This document shows positions 51,101-63,785 of a stretch of DNA of 64,000 nucleotides, piece by piece (positions within the stretch are counted from its first letter, which is position 1; every line of letters begins with the position of its first letter). The notes beneath the pieces were generated by a model, which was given only the letters and a program-made list of their open reading frames with translations, searched no databases and had not been told where the DNA came from. Source of the stretch: Hybos culiciformis. Lineage: Eukaryota > Arthropoda > Insecta > Diptera > Hybotidae. The stretch spans positions 17,215,829 to 17,279,828 of the forward strand of contig OZ023275.1 in assembly GCA_964007475.1 (NCBI GenBank), read 5' to 3'. The position numbers and the translations under genes are program-made.

Positions 51101-54100
51101 ACTGAGCTTTTGGCTACGCCTACGAAAGAGAACAAAAAAGAGGAAATTACAGAAGTGATGGAAATTAAATCTGAAGAAAATACTGAAGAAGTAGATGACC
51201 GAAAAAGTGTGCAAGAGGAATCCAAAGTAAATGAAAATTTAAAAACAGTACAGAAGCCAATTTCGAGTGACAACATTAGATCTAGTCGTCGTAAGAAACC
51301 GGTAGTTGGCTCTGCGACAAGTCCAACAAACACAGAAAAAGATATTGAAATAAAAGAACCTCCTTCATCAGAAGATGACAGTATTCACACAAAACGTAAA
51401 GAAGTATCTAAAGATATCGAGAAAATTATTTCTCCTAGAAATACTAGGAACCGAAAGGGTATGCAAAATGTAGAATCGAAATCAGAATTGACCAAAACAT
51501 TTAACTCGAGTTTGCTTAAAATTGCTAAAACTGAGACCAGAGTTGTAATTGAAAATCTAGTGTTACCAATAAAAAAAACAAAAGAAACTCGAAAATTGAA
51601 AACAGCATTTGAAAGAGATCAGCGAGCAATGCAAGGCAATAAAATTCGAAATATTCATACACAATTAATGTTAGAAGAAGTGGAAGAAGAAATTGAATCT
51701 CCTGCTATGTCTCCATTAATAAAAACACATGTAAAAACTGAATTGCATGAAAAAACTAATCAAGAATCAAAGGAAGTTAAAAAGGAACATTTACCAGAAG
51801 AAATGATAAGAAATCTACCAGAAGAAAAGAATAAAAATAAAAGTACTGAAAAAAGTGATCAATTAAATTTGGATTCTCTTGATAGTGTTAAAATTGAAAA
51901 CGAGGGTAGGATATCCCCGAAATCAAAAAAAAAAGAAACATCAAAACATTCCAAATCTTTAAATGAGAACGAAATGAAATTACCTCTTTCAGCAAATGAT
52001 TCAACCACAGAAGACCTTAAAGCGCCAGAATTAAAAAAACGATTACGTGATTCTTCAAAAAATAACAAAGAATCCTTAATTAATCAAAGTAAGTTTGTGG
52101 CTGAAAATTCAAAAGAACTCAAACTAGACCTAACTGAAGAAGCTGGAACTTCGACAGCATTATTGGAAATTCAACCCTCTCATTTAACAATAACCAATGA
52201 AAATAGTAACAGAGTATTAGGCGAAATAAAACCTAAATCTGAATTATCTGAACAAAATGAATATAATTTGGAAAAAGAATCTGAAATGCTTGTTAAAAAA
52301 TCAAAGGAACACAACTCTGAAGCTACTTCAACTGAGATTATAGATTTAGTAGGAGAAGTACCAGATACTGTTGGATCATCTTATGATGGTTCGAGAGAAG
52401 AAAAAAGCAGTGGTAGGAATGCAAAAAAAGATAAAAAAATTAGGAAATCGAATGATCGGGAAAGTAGTGTTGAAAATATAGAAACAAAAATAGTAGAAAT
52501 TCCTAAAATTATAATTCGGTCACCAGGAAAACATTCCAAAGAAAATCCGAAAATAGTTTCCAAAATCATGGACTCGGAGTTATCTGAATCAAACACCGAA
52601 GATATTACAGTTATTAAAGAGCAATTTCAAGAAAAGCAGCCAGAAGAACAAATATTTATTCAAGGGACAGGCATTAAGTGTGAATCTACCATAAAAACAT
52701 CTAAAAAAAGCAAAAAGCCAAAAGAACTCGAAGAGAAGATAAAAGAAACCCCAATCATAAAGAAAGAAATTCTTTCGAAAATTATGTCATTAAAAAAATC
52801 TCCAGCAGATCGTTCAATAAATAAATTATTGACAAAAGCAAATGATCGACAATGTGAAGGTTCTTCAGCTTCTGCTCCAGAATTTGCAGTGTTCGAATAT
52901 CGAGATGATGAGAGTGAGCATGATATTGAATTGATTCCGACAATAAATGAACTAAAGCAAAAATATTGTTCACCAGATAAGTTAAAATTGATTGAAGATG
53001 ATTTAAAATCATTTAAAAAACACGAAATTGAAAAATCAATGCATGATAAAGGGGAAACAACTACAGAAAATCAGGGTGAAATTCAAAAGGAAATTGCCAA
53101 AGAACTCCCAATTAAAGAACGTGGTAAGCGTATCTTTAAATCGAGAAATCGTTCAATGGAAATCTCTTTAAATCAACTTCCTTCATCTTCAGAAGTAAAT
53201 TATCTTATGTCGATGCCTCCTGATGAATCTGTTTTGATAACAGCTGAGTTGAAAGCAGAAAATAAATCGATCATTTCTGAAAAAAAGGAAAACAAGGAAG
53301 TTATTACCGGTAATATTTCTACAAAAACTGAACAAATCACTGAAAATTCTGAAGCTAGGGATACTACTAATTTAATAAAAAGTACAGATCCAGCATTGAT
53401 AACAGAACAACCATTGGTAAGGGATAAGTCATCAACAGCAGAACCTTCATTAGTTGCAACCAAAGCATTGGACTTATTCAGTTATTCAGATAAATTTGAA
53501 ATAGATTACATAGAATCACAATCATCTCCCAAAAAAAATGTAAATTCAAAAGATGACCCAAAATCACATATTTCCCCAAAGCATAATGTGGTAAGACCTA
53601 TTACTCATCATCGTCGTCGGACTTCTCATATTAAATATACTAAAGTTAGAGAAAAAAAATCAACAGAAAAATTAACAGAGGGATCGTTATTGAATAAAGA
53701 ACATCTAAAAAAATTAAAGCAAAAAGATTCTCCACATAACGAAGACATAGAGAAATCAATTAAACTTGATGAAATAAAACACCTAAAAAAGGATGTTATT
53801 AAAGAATTAAAACGAAATGAAAATTCCGATTTAATAAAAACAGATAGAATATTTAGTACTAAATCTTCACCAGATATTTGTACGGAAAAATGTAGTGATG
53901 AAAAAGATCACAATGAAATTTTTTTGACTGAGCCAAGTGATAAAAAAGTATCTCCCACGAAGCAAGATTTATTGGTTCAGTTACCTTCAACAAGTAAAAG
54001 TGTTGACGCAATAACAATATCATCAAGTGAAGGGTCTAAGGATGCAAAAATCTTGCAATTAGAACAAAAAACCTTTTCTAGTTCTGGAGGTGCAACTGAT

Positions 54101-57100
54101 TCTAATCAAAATAAAAATAGCTTAACCAATGATCAATATGTTAATTCAAACAAAAACGAAAAAAAAATAAATGAAAAAGTTGAGAAAAAAGTGGAAGTCA
54201 TTGAAAGTGAAGTATCAACGGGAAACTGCTTAGCTACCTCTGATTCCGGTAACAAAAAAATAGACATAATCAAAAATATTGTAATCAGGAAAGAAAGTAG
54301 AAAATTTAGTACAGATAATGAAGTTGAAAACAAAAAGGTCGATAAATATTTGTGTAAAAAATCTTCAGAAGATTCTAAAGGGAAGAAACATTCAAAAAGA
54401 AGTTCCTCTGCTGAAGATGTTGTCTGTAGTGAACATAAATCTGTGAAGTTAAATGAAGAAATTAATGTGGAGCTCTCCGGTAAAGACTTAAAAAAATCAG
54501 CAAATGAGGAAAAAGAATTATGTCCAATAGAAGTTGAAAAAAATAATGACGCTAATTCTAATAAATTTGATACAGAAATAAATACTAGCGCAAACTACGA
54601 GAAAATAAAAACCCTTTCGAAAGAATTAAGCTCTCCTAGTTGCAGTGATTTTAGAATGAATCCTGAACAAAAATTAAAACAAGATATTTCTATTGTAGGT
54701 GAAATAGAGACTCAAGAATATGTTGGTGGATTACCGGAAGAAGAAATTGATCCTTTATTCAAAACTTCTAATTTGATGAAAAATTTTCCAAAGATTGAAA
54801 AAAAGAATAAAGAAATTCAGGAAAATAATACTAAAAGCGAAAACTTTGTTGAGCAATATATGAAAGATGAAAGTACCGATTATGCTACTAAAGAACTATG
54901 TGACAATGATTCTGAAAACCAAGACCAAATTTTACACACATCTGACCAGAAGTCCACTCTAATTTCAGTGACACCGGCTGAAACTACAGCTGACATTAGG
55001 TCATTTCGTCGTCGTAAGATAGTAAACAAGTCAAGTCCTGATAGAGAACTTTTGGCATCACCTACTGCAACAGAAATGTCGCACGAAAATGATTGCAGTA
55101 CACCATGTTTTCAGGAAACATCTCCAATAAAACAAGTGAAACAACTAACACAACAACAGTCAACAACTATGCAATTGTCCACAACTTTATCAAAATTAAA
55201 AGATAATTCAAAAACTGATTTAGATATAGTGAAAGCTGCAGACCAAATAGCAAATTTGCAAAAATCTCCATCAATCGCAACTTCAATTGGTCAGTCCGAA
55301 AAGCAACAAACACAAACGGTAGAAAAGGTTCGGATAACAGTTGACAGTGAACACCCTTTGACAGCTCAAATCGCCAATATTTTGTCAGGTGAATCAATGA
55401 ATACAGATTCAAATGCTGCAAAAAAGAGAAAGCAAACTATAGAAGAAGAAATTCCAACTTTTGTTATAAACAAATCAACTTCGCCTACTTTTGATGCGTC
55501 ATCTCCAGTACCACCGAAATTGCAAAAATTAAATCAACAAAAAACATTTTCAACAGATATTTCAGGAGAACATTCAGATTTTGCAACATCGGTGGATAAT
55601 TCTAAGCATTCACAACTTCCAGCAACTAATCAACAACATCTGATAATTGACGACATTTCTTCCGAAATAATGCCATTAATTTTGGCATCTTCATCTACTT
55701 CAAATTTGACAGAAAATGTTCAATATATTTTAACACCATCTGTTGAACAGGCGTCCATTATTACATCAACTTTATCTTGCCCTCAACCACAATTAATTCA
55801 GCAGCAACAAACACAAATAGTTCAACAAATTCAGCAGCAAGTGCCGAAAAAAGGCCGAGGTAGACCTCGTAAAAATCCGGAATCAACTCTAGTTTCCCGC
55901 CCGCAACCATCAACACAATTGCGACAACCCGAGACCTCGGAAAATTCTAGCCAAACTTATAATAAAGGTAATTATGACATTTTTTTTAAGAATATTATGC
56001 AGGATCTTAAATTACGATGTCCAATAGGACGTATAGAAAATTCCAGCTAAAATTAAAAAATAAATTCTGCTAAAAATTTGTCGTCTACGAGCTAATTAGT
56101 TGATTTATTTCATTCTGAAACTAATAAGATTGATTGGAGTTCATTTATTTCCGAGTAAAGTTTTTTATTCAAAAAATACTCTACGAGCTAATTACTCAAA
56201 GCATAAGCATTCATTGACATAATAATTTTTTGTTTTGGTTTTTATTTATTTTTTTCAAACCCAAAATGTAATTTCTAGATAAATCAAATTTTCAAAAAGT
56301 AGAAACATACCACATGATTTAATTCCGCGACACAGAAACTTACCAGTAATACCATTTGAAAGACTATAAAAAAGTAGATAATTTTAGGCCATGGAATTTT
56401 ACCCCTACGAAAAAAAGTGTGTCAAAAATCTTCTTTGAAAGTCAAAATAATAGTTAAAAACCGCTGGAATTTTGTAAAGAAATTTTGTGTAGAGTTTTTG
56501 AAAATTAGATTTTACGCAAAATTTAATTTTGGAAATTTTTTTTGTCCAAAAAAAAAGTTGTACTTAGAGTACCTCTAAATGACTTATGAACAAAAAATAT
56601 ACAAACAAGATCTATGTAGGCTTTAATTTTTTACTGTATATAATTAACAATTCTTTTAATTATGCAGGCAAATACAAAAGTCCCGCTGAAGCAAAAGGAA
56701 ATCGTTTAGTAATTCTAAACTACGGTCCATCGAAAGCGAAAACTGAGGACATATTAAAACAACAGTCTGGGACAAATGTTTTAAATTCCGAAATCGTGAT
56801 GCAAACTCCAAATAGTGAACATCAAGTTACAACAGACAACACCAATCAGTTAGCCATCACAAATAAAAGTTATACGATGCAACAATCTTCAAATCCAAAT
56901 GTTGCAGTTCAATCTTCCAGCAATTTTGGACATCAATCCTATTATCAAGAAAAAAATAAAACACAAATTACACAAAAAAAGAAAGTGCAACAAAAATTAC
57001 AGCAAAAACAGCATCAACAAGGATCTCGAAAAAGAAAAATTGAAGAATCTGTTGTAGAAACTAAACAGCAACAACATTCTACCCCATTGCATCAGGGAGC

Positions 57101-58937
57101 ACATGTTCCTTCAGATCCCAGTCCAGGTCCAACTGTTATCGTTCCTGATGATGAATTACAGACAGATAGTATAATGGCGATTCCAGCTGTTCATTGTGGA
57201 GTGCGTGGATCATTATACTATTTGTGTTCACCTGATAAAGATGGACAGTACAAGCGAATTGATAATCAACTGTTGTATTTAGATCGAAAAACAAATCAGT
57301 TAGTACCTGCAACGTTGCCCGAAGAACACCAAGAACACCAAGAGCAACAGCAAAATTTGATTAATACTTCTGAGGACTCCGCCTCTTCAAATAACATAGT
57401 TTGCATGGAAATCAATGAACAGCAACAAGTTGAAAACTCTGAAGTATCTAATTTACTTGAAGAGCAACCACAAAATCAGCAAATTGTTATTAATGTGGAT
57501 GGTCAACAGTTAATTTTAGGTATGTCATAAAGGTCCAGTTCTTATAAATTATTTCCTTTTTTAAATAAATGGTCATAATATATTCGATAATTTGAATTTT
57601 CCAATCGGGTAATGCATGTCCATTTGAAAAAGACATAATATTTTCAATTTAGATCAATAAATAATATTTTGGATAAATTAATCCACTGGAAAAGGTCATT
57701 AGGTTAGATTAGGTTAGGTTGTTAGGTCGGAAATGCCAAGAATGCTTTGCACCTAGGCCTGTTGGCCCGTTTGAACCACCCTATCCGATGGACCTTTATT
57801 TCTTATTTTCAGTAAACTATGTGCCAGTAACTTATGACATCTACCCAAAATTTATATAATAAGTTATGACAACTGCCCAAAATTTATATAATAAAATAAT
57901 GGTGGGTTTTTCAATCAAGCTCTAAAATTTATTATATTCTTCGTTATTTAGGCGAATTTTTCACGTGTTCAGAAGTTTAGATTTGGAGATGTTTTTGAGC
58001 CCATGCCTTGAATTAGAATGAACTTTGGCTGATTATTATTAATCAGAATCGGATCAGTTGTTTCATGCTTTCGCCAATTTTAAGAGATGATGTACTTTCT
58101 TCTCTTATTTACCGAACATTTATCTACCATTAAAGATTATATTTTTTTGAGTGTTTATTATTTTAAAAATTTTGTTAATGAAGGCTTCAATTTCATTTTC
58201 TAGATTATCAAGATTTTTTGGCGCTGGCCGCCGCTGGTGGGAGTCAGTCCCAATTAGTTACTGCAGATGGTCAAACTTTCGTAATATCTCCGGAATTTTT
58301 ACAAGCATTAGGTATCTGCAGTAGCAGTAGTGCAGACGACGAATCTGCCTTAATTCAACAAGAAGAATGTGAACTTAACGATCAAGCAACTTTAATTGAT
58401 GATGTCTTACAAATTGAAAATAGCGCTGATGATGCACTAATCCAGCATACTCAAGCTCAAACAAGTGAGACAAATGCATTGCTCACTCAACCCCCAATTA
58501 TGTCAACATTAGAAACCCCATCAAAAAAGAAATCTACAAAAGCTCAAGTTTCTAATTATGAGAGTGGAGATGTTTTAACACCGCAAAATTATAATGAATG
58601 CATTGCATTTATATCAACATCTAGATCAGTGCCATCTTCGTTAGAATTGCCAATTACTGTTACAAATCCTGCAATAGCACCGAAATTAAATTCTACAAAT
58701 CTATATAATACCAAAGTTTTATTACCAAGCCAAATGTCACCAAATGCTCAGCTAACATTGACAGCGTCATCGGAGCAAGATCTACATGAATTATTCACAT
58801 CTAGTGCTAATGATCCTCATCAGCAACAACAGAAAACGACATCAACAAATATTGATAGAAATTCAACGTCTCTGGAATCCAACGAACTAAATGACTTTTC
58901 AAACCAATCAGTTGGTATAAATTTTGACGACAGATAA
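48119..58937 (+). CDS. Giant PWWP / C2H2 / AT-hook chromatin protein, 5 exons
   Basis: Exons 48119-48279, 48394-48470, 48819-55967, 56668-57519 and 58204-58937 join in phase, giving 2990 residues. Exon 3 alone is 7.1 kb. Residues 1-110 are a PWWP domain (EGQIVWVKLSNSWWPGEV, KRPIAVVKFFNEDS, then KKGLELYRSNNKFAEKFPSD), which in relatives reads methylated histone H3 on nucleosomes. One C2H2 finger is at about 204-224 (YKCHLCSFTTQRQNLIIIHS). About 2100 residues of Ser/Lys/Glu/Asn-rich disordered sequence follow, then an AT-hook (KKGRGRPRK) at about 2425 and Gln-rich stretches. The C-terminal exon contains a small hydrophobic module (FLALAAAGGSQSQLVTADGQ, FVISPEFLQALG). Likely a nuclear chromatin-bound regulator; I do not recognise the orthologue. 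Reading through the exon 3 or exon 4 donors would give alternative ends at 56050 or 57530. Confidence 0.88.
57698..57727 (+). repeat. TTAGG-like interstitial tract in a PWWP-gene intron
   Basis: ATTAGGTTAGATTAGGTTAG and its continuation resemble the insect telomere unit TTAGG with an extra T. A GC-richer non-coding segment (57728-57790) follows, possibly the rest of a dispersed repeat. Confidence 0.55.
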
Positions 58938-61900
58938 TATCTACAGAATTTTTTTCTATTAAATTAAATTTTAAATTTGATTTATTATTTTTTTTTGTAG
59001 GGAAGAGAGATACAATATATACAAATTGTACATATATTATATATTTCATAAAACATATTTTTTATTATCATTTTTACATACGTATATGTATATAGGTGTA
59101 CGAAATAATTCATTTTTAAACTTTTTTGTGCGTTTGAATTGAATTCGATTAATTTGATTTGTATTATTTTTTACTACGAACTTCTTTGAATTGGAAACGG
59201 TTCATGTTGCTTTGAAAATTTTGTTTATAGACATTATTAAAGCTTTAACTAACCTTTTGAAAATTATTCAAACATAGTTTTATTAATTAATAATAAAACA
59301 AATTTTTTTAAATGCAAGTATTCATTCGAACATTAAGATAAATTATTGTGCAAATATTAACAGGAATTAAACTTTATATTATTGGTGAAGAAAGCAATGA
59401 ATTAAAGAAAACAATTTTATTTAATTTAGATTTATTAAATAAATAATTTAGTTAATTTTAAAGATCTAATGAAAACGAAGAATTATTTATTGGTACTGAA
59501 CATAATAATGTTCTTTTTCAGAAACAACGATGTCGTCTTCTGAGAAACATTTTCATTTGAAACAGAGAAGTTGATAACAGTTAAAAAGTAAATGATCTTG
59601 ATCTTTTGTTTTTTATTTCTACACCAGCCATAAAATATCCCTGTGACCACTAACTTGTGTTGATATACTCATTAAACTTATTACGATTGCTTTAACCAAT
59701 ACAATTTTTGACTGACAGTCAAAAATCAGAAAAAACTGCACCCGGCCACCTACAAATTGCTTCAATAGAAAAATTATAATTTATATTAATTTTTTCTATA
59801 AAAATGTTAACCGAATCAAACTATTTTTATCAGTTGTTTTTCAAAATGTAATCCAAAAAATTGAATCCTTCATTTTTTCGTCTCATCACTCATTAATCTG
59901 GTTTGATTTTCGAATGCTTTAAGTAGAATCGCTATCGATTGTTAACAAAAATATTTTTTTTTAAAGTACGATGAACACACAATGTTTAAAAACAGATTTG
60001 ATTTGAATTGTTTTGTTTGAAATTATTTATTGCTTGAATTAGTTTGATTTGTTTTTAAATGGTTATTTCGTTGTCTAGATACATAATTGAAAATGACAAA
60101 CAGCAAACAAAATTAGTTAAACTTTTCTGATATTTAATTTAAAAACTAATCCTCAAAATTCTACATTATTCATAACCACATAATAAATAAGGTTATAGTG
60201 AATATTTTTTAGTGATCAAGCGGAATATTAAAAATTAATTCTAAAGTTTAATTTAATTTGAAACTGCTTAGTGGATAAAAACTTTAAAAATTTAGTTATA
60301 ACGCGAAAAAAAACAAAATTACAGAATAAAACGCTAACGTGTGTTGGCTGCAATAATGTTCAAAATAATCCTTTTGCTTATAATAAAAAACCAATTTAAG
60401 GCATATGAATGTTATTATTTATTATTAATTTTTGTACATATTTCGTACCTTTTATTATTATCATCAATGCATATCTTGAAATATTATTTATAATGGCAAG
60501 AATTGTATTCAAGAATACGAAAGGTTATGTCTAAAATAAGCTGGAAACTATTTAAATTCATATTTAAATAGAACATTTACAAAAAAGCAGAATAAACAAT
60601 ACATTTAAATAGTGCTAAAGCTTCAAATATGTCTTCAGCAATCAAATAATTAGTTTGGCAAAGGTATGTTTCTCACAAATTTTAAATAGTAGCAAAAATT
60701 AATAATAAATAATATTAGGTACGTATTCTGGGAATTGTGTTTAATTTATTTATTTTTTAATTCAATTGTAATAAGTTTCAATCAACTAAATAATTTTTTC
60801 GATCATACAGGAAAACACATTTTTTAGATCAGCAATAATTTAACGCATATAATACAAAAATAAAATAACCATATCCTAAATGCAATTTTATATTTTTCAT
60901 TTCTTACTGAATTTATGTTAGAACTAATTCAGCATTAAAAAAAAGGGAAATTAAATTTTTTTTGTTATGTTTTCATTTTTTTAAATTAATAAATACATAT
61001 ATATATATAATATATTTTTCTATTATTATATCACACAGTAACTTACATAAATTTTTTATTAATGAGTAAACTAGGAATAAAATTAAGTTGATATTTTAAG
61101 AAAATAAGGTAGTGAATATTTCTTTAAGATTAAAAAAAATATTATGTTTAGGTCTTAATATTTTGGTAAGAGATCAAATTCGAATTAAATGAAGCTTCAA
61201 TTAAAGTTACAGCTAACTTATATATAGATATACATATATGACCTTGATTATAGTATATGACAGTAAAATTATTCAGGATTTTGCCTCCGTTATATTGTGA
61301 GCCTGTGTTTATATTGTGAACCTGTGTTTAAATTAGTCTCTGCCAATCCTCACGCAATTTTTATTTTGCCACTTAAACGATATAACAAGGAAAACAGCAT
61401 TACTTTTTTTTATTTTAATCCTTAAAAAGTTCAAATAAAGTTGATATTTAATTTGTTGTTAACATAATTCGAATAACTCTACCAAAATTATTAGATTTAA
61501 TGAAATTTATAATTAAAAAAATAATAAATAATGATAAAATTAATATATAATTTATATAATACATAACATAATAAAATTTAGTAAAAAGAAATTTTATAAA
61601 ATTACGGAAATAAAAAAAAAATTAATTAAAACAAAGAGTTCTTATAATATTGATGTTGATTGATTGTCAATAAAATAAATCTAAAATTCTCAGCTCTATT
61701 TTTTTTTTTTTTGAAAACACATATGTAATTAAAACAAATGATAGTCGTTTGGTGTACCTTTTTGATTTGATATTGTTTCAATCAATTTTAGTATTCTGTT
61801 TGACATTGAAATAAAAAGTAAATGGTTCTTGCAAGCTTTGCTTTTTTTTATAACATGTTTAAACACTATTGTACCATGGAATTAGTTCATAAAAGAAATA

Positions 61901-63463
61901 AAAATTGATTATAAAAAAGGATTATTGTGTGTGTGAATTTTTTTCTTTTATTATGTTAAAATATAGATGAAAATTCCACAGTAAATATTTTCATGATTTC
62001 TAGTTTATTAGTTGTTAAATGAGTGTTACTTTACAGTGAAAATAATAATTAGAAAAAATGACAAATACCTATTATTCAATTTATATTTTTATAAATAATT
62101 TATGTAAAAGTGCGTAAGTTCGTAAATTGCAGCCATATATATAAATATATAATGGAGGGTCTGAAGAACCTCCACCTGCTCCAACATAACCATAATCTGT
62201 ACATAAAGAATATCTTGATTTTTTTCTTATTATTTTTAATGCAGGGAAAAACGATTTTATACTATGAAGTTATACATATATATACATATATATTTGTTTT
62301 TTTTCAATTCAGATAAAACTACAAACAATAAAACCATGTCAAATTTATTCAGTTTAAGCAAGATTTGAAAAAATACGCATACACAATTTTCCTGTTTCAT
62401 AATAATTAAAGTGAAAATATAAAATAAATATGAAAAAATAATACGTATAATGTATTTATCTAAACTCATATGAATTAATTTATATAATTTAAATGGTATA
62501 TCGAAATATGTACATTTGTTAACAATTTCAATAAAAACTATCCTTATTGTTGAAAATTTCATGATTTCATTATGTTGGCTTGTTAAAGATATTGATTTTA
62601 TTTTATTCACCATCTTTATTGTGAAATGCTTTGTATCTTTGAATTAATAATAAAATAAAAAATAAATAAATTAAAGAAAATGAAATAAAAATATTTAAAT
62701 TTGTGCTCTTAGAAACAAATAAAATTTAATATTAACATTTTTCTTATCGTTTTAGGTTTCTGTTAATATTTTTGCGCGTTTTTTTAAATTATAATGGCTT
62801 GAGAGTTGTAATAATATTTCATTCAATGAACCCTAAATACATTACACACTTCTCATATACATAAGCCAGGCTATAATCAAAATTTTTGTAAAAACTTTAA
62901 AAAAATATTTTTCAAAGCTTAACTATAAATTAAAATATGTAAGTTTAAAAGTTATATTAATAATTATAATATTAATATTAAAATGGTATGAAATATTATA
63001 TATTCGATGTTTATAGCATAGAACTGTAATAAAAATTATTGAAAATCCATAACATCTTAAATAATTTAATAATTTATAGCAATTACAGAAATAGTTCGTA
63101 AATTTGACTAATAAAGTCTTAGACAGAAATTGTACTTTTAATGATCATTACTTTTTTTCAAAGTGTTGCTAATTAATGGTTAAAAATATATTTTATAAAA
63201 GGTGTTGATAAATAAGCTTTAATGGATTAATTGACGCACATTATTGTATCATTACTATAACGTGTACTATTGCTACAAAGGCCCTTATCATGGAATTCGT
63301 TTTCACCTTTCGAATTCGCTAAAAGCGAATTTCCGAATCATGGAATTCGATAGTGAATTTCCTTATAAATTTTCAGTTTTGGCGAATGTCAATTTTCAAT
63401 TTTCAATTAAAAATGCAATTTCAATTTCCATTTTTACTCTTTTTTTTATTAACATTCCTATTA
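58938..63463. other. PWWP gene 3' UTR and gene-free flank
   Basis: The first clear AATAAA after the stop is at 59292-59297. Beyond that there is no exon-like signal. Small items only: a 10-base hairpin TTTTTGACTGACAGTCAAAA near 59705 and a direct repeat ATTGTGAGCCTGTGTTTA / ATTGTGAACCTGTGTTTA near 61295-61330. A cluster of GAATTCG motifs lies at 63291-63350. Confidence 0.5.
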
Positions 63464-63502
63464 CTAGGTGGGGCAACTTTTTATTTAAGCTGCCCCACCT
63501 AG
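63464..63502. repeat. Perfect 12-bp inverted repeat with GC-rich stem
   Basis: CTAGGTGGGGCA (63464-63475) and TGCCCCACCTAG (63491-63502) surround a 15-base loop. The stem is GC-rich in strongly AT-rich surroundings. It may be a tiny MITE or a structured RNA; nothing else identifies it. Confidence 0.75.
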
Positions 63503-63785
63503 AAATTTTTTTTTTGGGTTTTTTATTAAAATCACAATTCGCCGCGTATCTAACTTTCGCTCTGCATCTCTAACCATATCATAGAATTCGACACCTAACT
63601 GAGCGAAACGTCAAAAAAAATCGAATGTAAGAATACAAAAGCAAAAACAAAAAAGTATATAATTTTTTTATGAAGAAGTGTTTTTTTATAATTTTCAAGT
63701 CTCTTTTTTTTAAATAAAAATAAAAATTGTTAGCTAAAGTGCCGTTTCCTTGAACCACTCAGAAAGGGCTGAAACTTGGAGGAGT

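Noticed and set aside
49564..55421. Many minus-strand frames opposite the PWWP gene
   Set aside because: Shadows of the Ser/Lys/Glu-rich coding sequence, giving Ser/Phe/Leu-rich strings.
62257..62613. 118-codon minus-strand frame
   Set aside because: AT-rich, no domain, no supporting splice or composition signal in the 3' flank of the PWWP gene.
63244..63573. 109-codon frame near the right edge
   Set aside because: It crosses the hairpin and GAATTCG motif cluster and has no protein family features.
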